Shown: one piece after another, positions 7,742 to 19,320 of the stretch
Position numbering within the stretch: position 1 is the stretch's first letter
How the letters are laid out: each line of letters opens with the position of its first letter
From: Haloarchaeobius litoreus
Lineage (GTDB): Archaea > Halobacteriota > Halobacteria > Halobacteriales > Natrialbaceae
Reading direction: 5' to 3'
NCBI RefSeq assembly: GCF_024495425.1
Contig: NZ_JANHJR010000003.1
Span: 496,001 to 560,000, forward strand
Length of the DNA stretch: 64,000 nt
Position numbers and translations under genes: made by a program
The notes under the pieces: model-generated
What the model saw: the letters and a program-made list of their open reading frames with translations, nothing else
What the model was told of the DNA's origin: nothing
Database searches by the model: none

Positions 7742-8755
7742 GTGTTCGACACCGAGCCGTTCACCGACGAGCAGGTCGACCGGGCGGTCGCACTGGCCTG
7801 CGACGCCACCGTTCGGTCGTACAGCCACGCCGAGGAAGGCAGCGACCGCATCGCCGTCGCGACGCTGACCGACGACCGCCGGGTGGTGCTGAAGGCACCG
7901 GAGCTCGTCGACCCGGAGCGGTTCCGGCCGGAGCCACGCCTCGCCGCGCTGGTCGACCGCGAGACCGACGTTCCCGTGCCGACGGTCCACCACGTCGGCG
8001 AGGACGGCCCCATCGACGGCCCCTGGTTCGTCATGGCCCACGTCGACGGCGAGAACTGGGAGAACCGCGCGAGTGAGTTCCCGGACGACGGCCACGAACG
8101 GCTCGTCCGCGAGGCGGGGCACAACCTCGGCCAGCTCCACGGCATCAGCCACTTCGACGGCTTCGGCCGGGTGGGCGTCGACGGGTCGGGCGCGCTCCGT
8201 GTCGACGAGCCCCGACCGGACTGGCGCGAGTGGTTCCACGAGCTCGCCCACGGGAAGCTCGACCGGATGTCGGACGGCCCGTTCGACGACCTGCTCCCGG
8301 CCTGTCGGCGCGAACTCGACCGGCTCGCCGACGCGGTCCCCCGGGACGTCCGGCCCGCACCGGCCCACACCGACTACCGGCTCGGAAACCTGCTCGTCGA
8401 CCCCGATGCGCCGCCCGATGACGCGGTCACGCGGGCCGTCATCGACTGGGGGAACACGTACACCGCCCACGGCGAGTTCGACCTCGCGAAGACCGCGGAC
8501 TTCCTCTTCGGCTGGGAGGACGTCCCCGCCGACCGACAGGCGACGCTCCTGGAGACGCTCTACGGGGCGTACGCCGCCGAGACAGGAGTGGACCGCGACG
8601 CGGCGTTCCGGGCGCGCCAACACGCCTACCGGCTGGTCACCAGGCTCGCCGGCATGGAGGGCGTCCCGTTCTGGTTCGCGGACGGCTCGGACGCACAGGC
8701 AGCAGCCGAGACGCGCCACCGCGCGTTCCTCCGGGACCGCTACGACATCGCGTAG
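7742..8755 (+). CDS. APH-fold phosphotransferase
   Basis: A 337-residue protein of the aminoglycoside phosphotransferase/choline kinase superfamily. It transfers phosphate from ATP to a small molecule that I cannot identify. The kinase N-lobe lysine is in VVLKAPELVD. The catalytic loop is HTDYRLGNLL (~209-218) and the metal-binding motif is VIDWGNT, a DWG variant of DFG. Start: GTG at 7742, with CCCTTTTT about 26 bp upstream as a TATA-like box. It lies just downstream of the two ABC exporters but has its own promoter, so a functional link is only suggestive. Many haloarchaeal members are of unknown substrate; calling it antibiotic resistance would go beyond the evidence. Confidence 0.85.
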   Translation: MFDTEPFTDEQVDRAVALACDATVRSYSHAEEGSDRIAVATLTDDRRVVLKAPELVDPERFRPEPRLAALVDRETDVPVPTVHHVGEDGPIDGPWFVMAHVDGENWENRASEFPDDGHERLVREAGHNLGQLHGISHFDGFGRVGVDGSGALRVDEPRPDWREWFHELAHGKLDRMSDGPFDDLLPACRRELDRLADAVPRDVRPAPAHTDYRLGNLLVDPDAPPDDAVTRAVIDWGNTYTAHGEFDLAKTADFLFGWEDVPADRQATLLETLYGAYAAETGVDRDAAFRARQHAYRLVTRLAGMEGVPFWFADGSDAQAAAETRHRAFLRDRYDIA

Positions 8756-8764
8756 GGCGGCCGG

Positions 8765-11954
<3,190 letters not shown>

Positions 11955-11996
11955 GTCTGCCTGTGCTACCGGAGCCCCGAACTTGACGCTTCTGGC

Positions 11997-12554
11997 CTAC
12001 AGCAGCAGAATCACGGCGGCGAACAGGACCAGCACGCCGAGCACGTCGCAGGTGTTCGTCACGACCGGGATGACCACGTCGTCGGGGTCGAGCCCGAGCC
12101 GGTAGGCGGCGTACGTCGTCACCAGCGTCACCGCGATGGCGAGCACCGCCAGCACGGCCCCGGAGAACGCCGCCACGAGGACGACCTGTCCGGGGGAAAG
12201 CGTCGCCCCCACGGTCAGCTCGGTCAGCGCCCACGCGCCGAACCCGACCACCGGGAACACCGAGACGGCGAGCCCGGCCGTCGCGAGCGCGTTGCCGACG
12301 AGCGTGTCGTCCTCGGGGGAGAAGGAGACGGTGCCGAGGTGGACCGCCGTCGAGAGCCGCGCCGCGAGGATGGAGCCGAGGTTGCCCGCCGTCCCGATGG
12401 TCACCGGCACGAGCACCAAAAGCGACGGCCGCGCCAGCAGCTCCTCCTCGAAGCTCCCGAGCACCAGCCCCGAGCCGAGCTCGACCAGCGAGAGCGCGAG
12501 CAGCAGCGGGAGCATCGCCCGCGAGATCGACCGGACCGACCAGTGCTCGGGCAC
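11997..12554 (-). CDS. MgtE/SLC41-type divalent-cation transporter, half gene 2
   Basis: A 185-residue membrane protein with about five helices. The MgtE transmembrane-domain signature is visible in LVPVTIGTAGNLGSILAARLSTAVHLG. There is no N-terminal Mg-sensing domain and no CBS domain, unlike bacterial MgtE. The GTG start follows directly on the stop of the previous half gene (TGAGTG), so the two are translationally coupled. Known biology: MgtE/SLC41 proteins move Mg2+, and SLC41 folds contain two such repeats in one chain. I infer that the two products assemble as a heterodimer. The ion is not proven. Confidence 0.85.
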   Translation of the reverse strand: MPEHWSVRSISRAMLPLLLALSLVELGSGLVLGSFEEELLARPSLLVLVPVTIGTAGNLGSILAARLSTAVHLGTVSFSPEDDTLVGNALATAGLAVSVFPVVGFGAWALTELTVGATLSPGQVVLVAAFSGAVLAVLAIAVTLVTTYAAYRLGLDPDDVVIPVVTNTCDVLGVLVLFAAVILLL

Positions 12555-13133
12555 TCAGATACCCCCGAAGAACAGCACGGTGCGCGCCGCGAGCAGGAGA
12601 AAGGCCATCCCGAACACGTCGCCCGTCGTCGTGACGATGGGGCCGACGAGCGTGTCCGGGTTCTGCCCCCGGCGGAAGCCGACGAAGACGACCGAGACGA
12701 CCGCGACCGTGAGCGTGATACCCGAGAGGAGCCCCGCGAGCAGCGACACCGCGACGAGCGTCGACAGCGGCGCGGCCGCCTCCCCGAGCAGTCCGAGCAG
12801 GACGTACGCCGCCGTCGCCGCGAACAGGCTCACGAACAGCCCGTTCGTGATGGCCGCCGCGATGGCCCCCCGGAGCCGTTCGTTCCCCAGGTCGATGCGG
12901 GGTTCGAGCAGCCCCTGGTGGAGCCCGGTCGCGAGCCGCGCACCCAGCGAGCCGTAGACGTTCCCGCGCGTCGCCAGCAGCGCCGGGACGAGCACCAGCA
13001 GTCCGGGCACCTGCTGGAGCTCCGAGCGCATCCCGCCCAGAACGAGGCCCGCGAACAGCCCCCCGACGACGCTCGCCCCCAGCGCGGGCAGCGCCTCGCG
13101 GTAGGCCTCGCGTGCGACGGCGCGGATGCTCAT
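12555..13133 (-). CDS. MgtE/SLC41-type divalent-cation transporter, half gene 1
   Basis: A 192-residue membrane protein homologous to the half gene after it. It has about five helices and the motif LVPALLATRGNVYGSLGARLATGLHQG. Like its partner it lacks cytoplasmic regulatory domains. The ATG at 13133 is preferred over 13145 because a TTTTATC box lies 24-31 bp before it, giving a leaderless transcript. It is first in a probable three-gene unit with half gene 2 and the Tat lipoprotein. The order and tight coupling suggest equal stoichiometry of the two halves. Confidence 0.87.
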   Translation of the reverse strand: MSIRAVAREAYREALPALGASVVGGLFAGLVLGGMRSELQQVPGLLVLVPALLATRGNVYGSLGARLATGLHQGLLEPRIDLGNERLRGAIAAAITNGLFVSLFAATAAYVLLGLLGEAAAPLSTLVAVSLLAGLLSGITLTVAVVSVVFVGFRRGQNPDTLVGPIVTTTGDVFGMAFLLLAARTVLFFGGI

Positions 13134-13156
13134 GTGGGTCGGCACACGTGCGAGGG

Positions 13157-13164
13157 TGATAAAA
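13157..13164 (-). promoter_or_regulatory. TATA box of the mgtE-like operon
   Basis: On the minus strand CTTTTATC is centred about 28 bp before the ATG at 13133. Confidence 0.6.
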
Positions 13165-13548
13165 GACCACGCCGCGACTGCCGGACTGACCAGGTGGCGC
13201 GCGGCTGGCGAGCGTGCCGAGCGCAGCGAGGCCGCGAGTCATCCGCGCGAGGGACGAGAAGCGCAGCGCCAGCGAGCATCGCAGGAGGCTGGGGAGGTTC
13301 GAGGGCGGTTGCGGTGCTGTGCGGCGGGTGGGACTGAAAGGGGCGAGCGTCTCGACGACGGTGGACGAAGTAAGCACCGCAGGAACGAGGAGCGCAACGA
13401 GTCCTCCGAGTCGAGACGCTCGGGGCTTTCTGCCTGTTGATGGTTCAAGCGAGTCCCACGGCTGAAAGAGACTCCCCAGCGGTCCGAAATCCTCCGTTAC
13501 CCCATGAACCGAAACCGAACACTCCATTCAGAAACGGACTCCGGGAAG
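13165..13548. other. Long intergenic region between mgtE-like genes and surE
   Basis: About 380 bp between divergent genes with no convincing gene. It is built of short imperfect GC-rich purine motifs such as GAGCGCAACGAG, GAGCGTGCCGAGCGCAGCG and ACGAGAAGCGCAGCG, the kind of degenerate dispersed sequence common between haloarchaeal genes. It also holds the second copy of the 18-bp motif. Open frames here are Arg/Ser-rich and look accidental. Confidence 0.6.
13247..13264 (+). repeat. 18-bp intergenic motif, copy 2
   Basis: GCGAGGGACGAGAAGCGC, identical to 3405-3422. Both copies are intergenic. Confidence 0.6.
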
Positions 13549-13581
13549 ACTTACCTCGTCGAACACGAACGCTCCGACAAC

Positions 13582-14430
13582 GTGACCGACATCCTCCTGA
13601 CGAACGACGACGGTATCGACGGCGACGGGCTGGCCGCCCTCCGCGACGAACTCCTCGACATCGGCGACGTGACGGTCGTCGCGCCCGCCGACAACCAGTC
13701 CGGCGTGGGCCGCAAGCGCTCGCGGTACACCACCCGCGAATCCCACGAGTGGGGCTACGCCATCGCGGGGACGCCGGCGGACTGCGTTGCCTACGCCCTC
13801 CGGGGGCTGGACCGCGAGTTCGACCTCGTGGTCTCGGGCTGCAACCACGGGCCGAACATGGGCTCGTACGTGCTCGGGCGCTCGGGCACCGTCGGCGCTG
13901 CAGTCGAGGCGGCCTACCTCGGGACGCCCGCTGTCGCCGTCTCCGCGTACCACAACGTCGAGTTCTTCACCCACCCCGCCGAGGAGTTCGACTTCTCCGA
14001 GCCGACCCGTATCGCCGGCGAGCTCACGCGGGCGGCGCTCGACGCCGAGGTGTTCGACGCCGTCGACATCCTGAACGTGAACGCGCCGTGTGACGCGACC
14101 GACCCGCGGCTCCGGGTGACCCACCCGCACGACGACTTCGACGTGCGCGTCGAGCACCGGAGCGTCGCGGAGGCCGAGGTCGAGGACCTGCCCATCGACG
14201 TCGAGCCGGACGACGAGCTCGTCGCGCTCAACGACAAGTTCTGGCCGCACGTCGAGAACTGGGAGAACCCGCTGGCGGACGCCGAGACCGTGCGGGACCG
14301 CTACCCCGTCGGGAGCGACCGCCGCGCCGTCGTCGACGGCGAGGTGAGCATCTCGCCGCTGACCGCACCGCACGAGGCCGCCCACCACGAGAAGCTCGAC
14401 GCCATCGTGGAGCAGCTGAATCTTGCCTGA
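13582..14430 (+). CDS. surE: 5'/3'-nucleotidase SurE
   Basis: A 282-residue protein of the SurE family, metal-dependent phosphatases that dephosphorylate nucleoside monophosphates and short polyphosphate. The metal-binding DD is in ILLTNDDGIDGDGL at the N-terminus. APADNQSGVGRKRS and SGCNHGPNMGSYVLGRSGTVGAA are family active-site segments. The GTG at 13582 immediately precedes TDILLTNDDG and an ACTTACCT element lies about 30 bp upstream. An in-frame ATG at 13504 would add 26 unconserved-looking residues. It is a stand-alone gene. Confidence 0.9.
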   Translation: MTDILLTNDDGIDGDGLAALRDELLDIGDVTVVAPADNQSGVGRKRSRYTTRESHEWGYAIAGTPADCVAYALRGLDREFDLVVSGCNHGPNMGSYVLGRSGTVGAAVEAAYLGTPAVAVSAYHNVEFFTHPAEEFDFSEPTRIAGELTRAALDAEVFDAVDILNVNAPCDATDPRLRVTHPHDDFDVRVEHRSVAEAEVEDLPIDVEPDDELVALNDKFWPHVENWENPLADAETVRDRYPVGSDRRAVVDGEVSISPLTAPHEAAHHEKLDAIVEQLNLA

Positions 14431-14521
14431 CAGTCCATGGTCCGGTGGCGGCGCGTTGCCGACCCGGGAGGGTCGGTGAGACGTCGAAAGTGATAGCCGT
14501 CGGGGAGAAACCCGAGTAAAC

Positions 14522-14529
14522 TATTTTAA
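14522..14529 (+). promoter_or_regulatory. TATA box of the branched-chain amino-acid ABC operon
   Basis: TATTTTAA is centred about 26 bp before the ATG at 14551. It is the strongest TATA-like sequence in the preceding 120 bp. Confidence 0.65.
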
Positions 14530-14550
14530 CGATGAGTGTTACCTTGGCTC

Positions 14551-15846
14551 ATGGTTGGAAACAGCGACAGGGTGGTCGACCGGCGAACGTTCCTCAAGAT
14601 CAGCGGCGCGGGTAGCATCGCAGCGACCGCCGGGTGCCTGGGGCTCGGCGGCGGCGGTGGTGGTGGTGCCATCACGGTCGGACAGCCAGCGGCCCAGACC
14701 GGCCAGTGGGACTTCCTGCAGCCGGGCGTCTCGAAGGCGACCGACGTAGCCATCCAGCGCATCAACGACGCCGGCGGCCCGCTCGGCCGCGAGCTCGACC
14801 TCGAGCGCTCGGACACCTCGGTGAACCCACAGCAGGCACGCACCGTCGTCACGCAGCTCACGGAGAACGAGGACGCCGTGGCGCTGCTGGGGCTGTTCTC
14901 CAGCGAGCTCGAGCCGCTGTACGAGTTCCTGCAGGAGCAGGAGACCCCGGTGGTCACGCCGTGGCCGGGCTCGAACTTCCTCGACACCCGTGGCGGCGAC
15001 CACGGCACGCCGGAGGACGTGAGCGACGACGAGTGGATCTGGCGGACCGTCATCAGCGACACCGTCCACACCGCCGGTGCTGCGCTGCGTGCGCTCGAAG
15101 ACGGGCACGACACCATCGGCATCATCAACGGCACCACCTCCGGGGCCCGCAGCTGGGTGAACGGCTTCCGGAGCGCCTACGAGGCCAACGGCGGGACCGT
15201 CGCCGAACAGGTCGAGGTGGCCCAGGGCGAGTCGAACTACCAGTCCGCGCTCGACCGGCTGTTCCAGGCAGAGTTCAGCGCGTTCGCGGTGAGCCTCCCG
15301 CTGGAGGACGCCATCACGCTCATGAGCGACTGGTCCGACGGCGGCTACGGCCGCCAGCCGGTCCTCTCGGACCCCCTCTCGCAGAACGAGCTCGCCACCC
15401 AGGTCGGCAGCGACCTGAACGGCGCGTGGGCTGCCAGTCCCGGCGAGTCCGGGCCGAACTACGGCACCTTCGAGAGCGCATACAACAGCGCGGAGGGCGA
15501 CGCCGATATCAACGCCTGGACGCCGCCGGCGTGGGACGCCACGATGGTCACCGCACTCGCCATCGAGCGCGCCGGCGAGGCGACGCCGGAGGCCATCGAG
15601 CAGAACCTCGGCCCCGTCTCGCGCGGCCCGGGCACCGAGGTCGCCAGCTTCGCCGAGGGGAAGGAGGCGCTGGACAACGGCGACGAGATCAAGTACATGG
15701 GTGCCGCGACGCCCGTGACGTTCACCCAGTTCGGCAACGTCGTCGGCTCGGTCGTCATCAACGAGGTCCAGAACGGGGCGTTCACCCAGGTGGAGACCAT
15801 CCCGGCGGAGGACCTCAGGGAGTTCGTGCCGGAGGGCGAGTACTGA
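14551..15846 (+). CDS. Branched-chain amino-acid-type ABC substrate-binding lipoprotein
   Basis: 431 residues. The signal region NSDRVVDRRTFLKISGAGS carries a twin-arginine motif, followed by a lipobox at TAGC and a Gly-rich linker. The protein is therefore exported by Tat and lipid-anchored outside the membrane. The mature part is a type-I periplasmic-binding fold of the LivJ/Leu-Ile-Val class (ITVGQPAAQTGQWDFLQPG at its start). It should deliver ligand to the permeases encoded next. The family binds branched-chain or other amino acids, amides or urea, so the substrate is not certain. The ATG at 14551 fits the TATA spacing better than one at 14536. Confidence 0.9.
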   Translation: MVGNSDRVVDRRTFLKISGAGSIAATAGCLGLGGGGGGGAITVGQPAAQTGQWDFLQPGVSKATDVAIQRINDAGGPLGRELDLERSDTSVNPQQARTVVTQLTENEDAVALLGLFSSELEPLYEFLQEQETPVVTPWPGSNFLDTRGGDHGTPEDVSDDEWIWRTVISDTVHTAGAALRALEDGHDTIGIINGTTSGARSWVNGFRSAYEANGGTVAEQVEVAQGESNYQSALDRLFQAEFSAFAVSLPLEDAITLMSDWSDGGYGRQPVLSDPLSQNELATQVGSDLNGAWAASPGESGPNYGTFESAYNSAEGDADINAWTPPAWDATMVTALAIERAGEATPEAIEQNLGPVSRGPGTEVASFAEGKEALDNGDEIKYMGAATPVTFTQFGNVVGSVVINEVQNGAFTQVETIPAEDLREFVPEGEY

Positions 15847-15849
15847 TAG

Positions 15850-16764
15850 ATGGGGCTCGCACAGAACCTCATCTTCGGGCTCGTCACGGGCTCGTACATC
15901 GCCATCGCGGCCATCGGGTTCACGCTCATCTACGGCATCGTGAACATGATCAACTTCGCGTACGGCGAGTACCTCACCATCGGGGCGTTCATCGGCCTGC
16001 TCGCGGGCGGGGCGCTTCCCCTGCCGTTGCCCGTGGCGGTGCTCGTGGCGATGGTCGGTGGGGGCGTCGCGAGCATCCTGCTCGCGAAGCTGTTCTTCAC
16101 GCCGATCAACCACACCGGCCCCATCCCGATGCTGCTCACGTCCATCGGGCTCGGGCTCGTGCTCCGCAACGCCATCCGGCTCTTCGCGGGCCGTAGCGCC
16201 CGGTACTACGACACCGAGACGACGACGTGGCAGTTCCAGAACGTGCCCGACCTCGCCGTCGGTCCCGTCGACCTGCTCGGGGGGTTCTTCGTGACCTCCC
16301 AGCAGCTCGTCGTCGTCGGCTGTGCGCTCGGCGTGTTCGTCGTCCTCCACACCGTCCTGACCCGGACCGACGTGGGCATCGCCATGCGGGCGATGAGCGA
16401 CGACGAGGCGCTCGCCCGCGTCCGCGGCATCGACACCCAGTTCATCCGCAACAGCGTCTGGGTGCTCGCCGGGATGCTCGCCGGGCTGTCGGGCGTGCTG
16501 CTGGGCATCCAGACGAACGTCAGCGTCTCGACCGGGTTCAGCCAGATCCTCCAGATCCTGTCGGCCGCCATCCTCGGCGGCGCGGGCAGCCCGTACGGGG
16601 CGATCGCCGGCGCGTACGTCATCGGCGTCGCGCTCGCGCTCTCGACGGCGTTCCTGCCCTCGTCGATGACGGGCATCTCCTCGGCCATCGCCTTCGCCAT
16701 CCTCGTCGTCGTCCTCCTCGTCAAACCCAGCGGCATCGCCGGTGCGGAGGTGCGTGAGGCGTGA
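15850..16764 (+). CDS. livH: Branched-chain amino-acid ABC permease, LivH type
   Basis: A 304-residue integral membrane protein with about eight helices. LivH hallmarks are present: IGFTLIYGIVNMINFAYGEYLTIGAF near the N-terminus, MRAMSDDEALARVRGID in the cytoplasmic EAA-like loop and ILGGAGSPYGAIAGAYVIG near the end. It starts 3 bp after the binding-protein stop and ends overlapping LivM (GTGA). It forms one half of the transmembrane channel. Confidence 0.92.
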   Translation: MGLAQNLIFGLVTGSYIAIAAIGFTLIYGIVNMINFAYGEYLTIGAFIGLLAGGALPLPLPVAVLVAMVGGGVASILLAKLFFTPINHTGPIPMLLTSIGLGLVLRNAIRLFAGRSARYYDTETTTWQFQNVPDLAVGPVDLLGGFFVTSQQLVVVGCALGVFVVLHTVLTRTDVGIAMRAMSDDEALARVRGIDTQFIRNSVWVLAGMLAGLSGVLLGIQTNVSVSTGFSQILQILSAAILGGAGSPYGAIAGAYVIGVALALSTAFLPSSMTGISSAIAFAILVVVLLVKPSGIAGAEVREA

Positions 16765-17804
16765 GCGTCCGCGACTCCCTTCCGGACCGCGACTCCGACA
16801 CCGCGCTGGTTCTCAGCGTCCTCGCCGTCCTGCTCGGCCTCGCCATCGCGTTCACGCCCGTCACGGCGACGATTCCCGGCGACCTCTACGTGTTCTTCGA
16901 GGTCGGCATCCTGTTCGTCGTCTACGGCATCCTCGTGCTGGGGCTCGACCTCCAGTACGGCCACACCGGGCTCGTCAACTTCGGCCACGTCGTGTTCTTC
17001 GCGGCCGGCGCGTACACCATGGCGATGCTCACCGCGGTGGACTCGTTCGAGGGCATGGCGCTCGGCTACCCGTGGCCGCTCGGGCTCGTCGCCGCCGTCC
17101 TCGTCGCCGGTCTGCTCGGCGCGCTCGTCGGGGCCACGTCGCTGCGGCTGCGCGGGGACTTCCTCGCCATCGCGACGCTCGCCACCGCCGAGATATTCCA
17201 CACCCTGTTCATCAACTTCACCGACATCTTCGGCGGGACGACCGGCATCTTCGGCGTGCCGACGCCGCTGGGCGACATCGCCGGCACCCGCGACGCGACA
17301 CTGGTCGCCACGCTGCTGGTGTTCGGCGGCCTCACCGCGCTGACGTTCGCCATCGTCGCGCGCCTCACCGAGGCCCCGTACGGCCGGGTGCTGCGCGCCA
17401 TCCGCGCCGACGAGCTGGTGACCCGGGCCGTCGGCAAGCCGACGTTCCGCTACAAGATGGAGTCGTTCGTCTACGGTGCCGCCCTCGCCGGCTTCGCGGG
17501 GGCCATCTTCGCGATGTACAACGGCGCCATCTCGCCGGACTTCTTCGAGCTGCAGGTGACGGTGACCGTCTGGATCGGCATGCTGCTCGGCGGCGCATCG
17601 AACCACCGCGCGGTGCTCGGCGGGCTCGGCATCATCATGGGCCTGCGGCTGCTGTCGCGGTTCGCCCAGAACTCCGCGCCCGTCACCGCCGGCGAGTTCG
17701 CCTCGATCCGGCTCATCGTTGTCGGGCTCATCCTCATCTTCGTCATCAGGTTCCGGCCCGCCGGCATCTGGGGCGACGAACGCGAGCTGGAGGTGGACTC
17801 GTGA
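16761..17804 (+). CDS. livM: Branched-chain amino-acid ABC permease, LivM type
   Basis: 347 residues, about nine helices. LivM signatures are LDLQYGHTGLVNFGHVVFFAAGAY, the cytoplasmic loop VLRAIRADELVTRAVGK and MLLGGASNHRAVLGGLGIIMG. The GTG start overlaps the livH stop and its own stop overlaps livG, so the whole operon is translationally coupled. It pairs with LivH. The N-terminal ~25 residues are hydrophilic and acidic, a common haloarchaeal feature. Confidence 0.92.
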   Translation: MSVRDSLPDRDSDTALVLSVLAVLLGLAIAFTPVTATIPGDLYVFFEVGILFVVYGILVLGLDLQYGHTGLVNFGHVVFFAAGAYTMAMLTAVDSFEGMALGYPWPLGLVAAVLVAGLLGALVGATSLRLRGDFLAIATLATAEIFHTLFINFTDIFGGTTGIFGVPTPLGDIAGTRDATLVATLLVFGGLTALTFAIVARLTEAPYGRVLRAIRADELVTRAVGKPTFRYKMESFVYGAALAGFAGAIFAMYNGAISPDFFELQVTVTVWIGMLLGGASNHRAVLGGLGIIMGLRLLSRFAQNSAPVTAGEFASIRLIVVGLILIFVIRFRPAGIWGDERELEVDS

Positions 17805-18556
17805 GCCTGCTCGACGTCGACGGGCTCGTCAAGCGGTTCGGTGGCCTGCTGGCCATCGACGACCTCTCGCTCTCGGTCGACGAGGGCGAACTCGTCGGCG
17901 TGATGGGCCCCAACGGCGCGGGCAAGTCCACCTTCTTCAACTGCGTGAGCGGCGTCGTCCAGCCCGACGGCGGCACCGTCCGCTTCGACGGCGCCGACGT
18001 GACCGGCGTGGACACCGCGACGCTCGCCCGCGACGGGCTGGTCCGGACGTTCCAGCACACCCGTCAGCTCGACACGATGACGGTGCGGGAGAACGTCCGG
18101 CTCGCCGCGCCCGGCCAGCCCGGCGAACAGCCGGTCTCGGCGCTGCTGCGCACCAGCACGATGCAGGAGACCGAGGCCGAGGTCGCCGAGCGCGCCGACG
18201 AGCTCATCGAGCTGTTCGAGCTCACACGGCTCGCCGACGAGTACGCGAGCAGCCTCTCGGGCGGCCAGCGCAAGCTGCTCGAACTCGCCCGCGTGCTGAT
18301 GCTGGAGCCCGACCTGCTCCTGCTCGACGAGCCGTTCGCCGGCGTGAACCCGACGCTCACGAACGAGATCGCCGACCACATCCGCGGCCTGAACGACGAC
18401 GGGATGACCCTCGTCGTCATCGAACACGAACTGGAGACGCTGACCGAGCTCGTCGATCGGCTCGTCGTGCTCCAGCAGGGCAGCCTGCTGGTCGAGGGCG
18501 AGCCCGAGGTCGTACTGAACGACGAACGCGTCATCGACGCCTACCTTGGATCATGA
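17801..18556 (+). CDS. livG: Branched-chain amino-acid ABC ATPase, LivG type
   Basis: 251 residues, the normal LivG length. Walker A is GPNGAGKST, the signature LSGGQRKLLELARVL, Walker B LLLLDEPFAGVNP and the H-loop VIEHELE. The NPTL after Walker B is typical of LivG. Start: GTG at 17801 overlapping the livM stop; no better start exists. It is one of two ATPases driving this importer. Confidence 0.92.
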   Translation: MSLLDVDGLVKRFGGLLAIDDLSLSVDEGELVGVMGPNGAGKSTFFNCVSGVVQPDGGTVRFDGADVTGVDTATLARDGLVRTFQHTRQLDTMTVRENVRLAAPGQPGEQPVSALLRTSTMQETEAEVAERADELIELFELTRLADEYASSLSGGQRKLLELARVLMLEPDLLLLDEPFAGVNPTLTNEIADHIRGLNDDGMTLVVIEHELETLTELVDRLVVLQQGSLLVEGEPEVVLNDERVIDAYLGS

Positions 18557-19317
18557 ACGACGCAACGACGCTCGACGACGACACGCCGGACAACACCCGC
18601 AGTACGCGAGACGACCACCTGCTCGACGTGACCGACCTCGACGCGGGCTACGGCGACCTGCAGGTGCTCTCCGACGTGGACATGCACGTCGCCGAGGGCG
18701 AGTACGTCGCCATCGTCGGCCCGAACGGGGCCGGGAAGTCCACCCTGATGAAGTCCGTGTTCGGCCTCGCGGACCGGATGGGTGGACAGATAACGTTCGA
18801 CGGCATCGACATCACCGATTTCCCGCCGGAGGAGGTCATCACGGTCGGGATGAGCTACGTCCCCCAGACGGAGAACATCTTCCCGTCGCTCACCGTCGAG
18901 GAGAACCTCCGCATCGGCGCGTACATCCTCGACGACGTGCCCGAGGCGCGTAGACGGGCGGTGTTCGACCGGTTCCCCGTGCTGGAGGAGCGCGGCGACC
19001 AGAACGCCGGGACGCTCTCGGGCGGCCAGCAGCAGATGCTCGCGATGGGCGCGGCGCTCATGCTCGACCCCGACCTGCTGTTGCTCGACGAGCCCTCCGC
19101 CGGCCTCGCGCCCGACCTCGTCGACGAGATGTTCGACCGCATCGACGAGGTGAACGCCGCCGGCACCTCCGTCCTGATGGTCGAGCAGAACGCGAAGGAG
19201 GCGCTCCGGCGCTGCGACCGCGGCTACGTGCTCGCACAGGGCGAGAACCGCTACGAGGGACCGGGCGACGACCTGCTCGACGACGACGAGGTCAGACGGC
19301 AGTTCCTCGGCGGCTGA
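18553..19317 (+). CDS. livF: Branched-chain amino-acid ABC ATPase, LivF type
   Basis: 254 residues. Walker A is GPNGAGKSTLMKSVFG, the signature LSGGQQQMLAMGAALM, Walker B LLLLDEPSAGLAP and the H/Q region MVEQNAKEAL, all characteristic of LivF. The first ~22 residues form an acidic extension before the ABC core (LLDVTDLDAGYGDLQVL). The ATG overlaps the livG stop (ATGA). It is the last gene of the operon and converges with the cyclodeaminase-family gene 4 bp away. Confidence 0.92.
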   Translation: MNDATTLDDDTPDNTRSTRDDHLLDVTDLDAGYGDLQVLSDVDMHVAEGEYVAIVGPNGAGKSTLMKSVFGLADRMGGQITFDGIDITDFPPEEVITVGMSYVPQTENIFPSLTVEENLRIGAYILDDVPEARRRAVFDRFPVLEERGDQNAGTLSGGQQQMLAMGAALMLDPDLLLLDEPSAGLAPDLVDEMFDRIDEVNAAGTSVLMVEQNAKEALRRCDRGYVLAQGENRYEGPGDDLLDDDEVRRQFLGG

Positions 19318-19320
19318 CGG

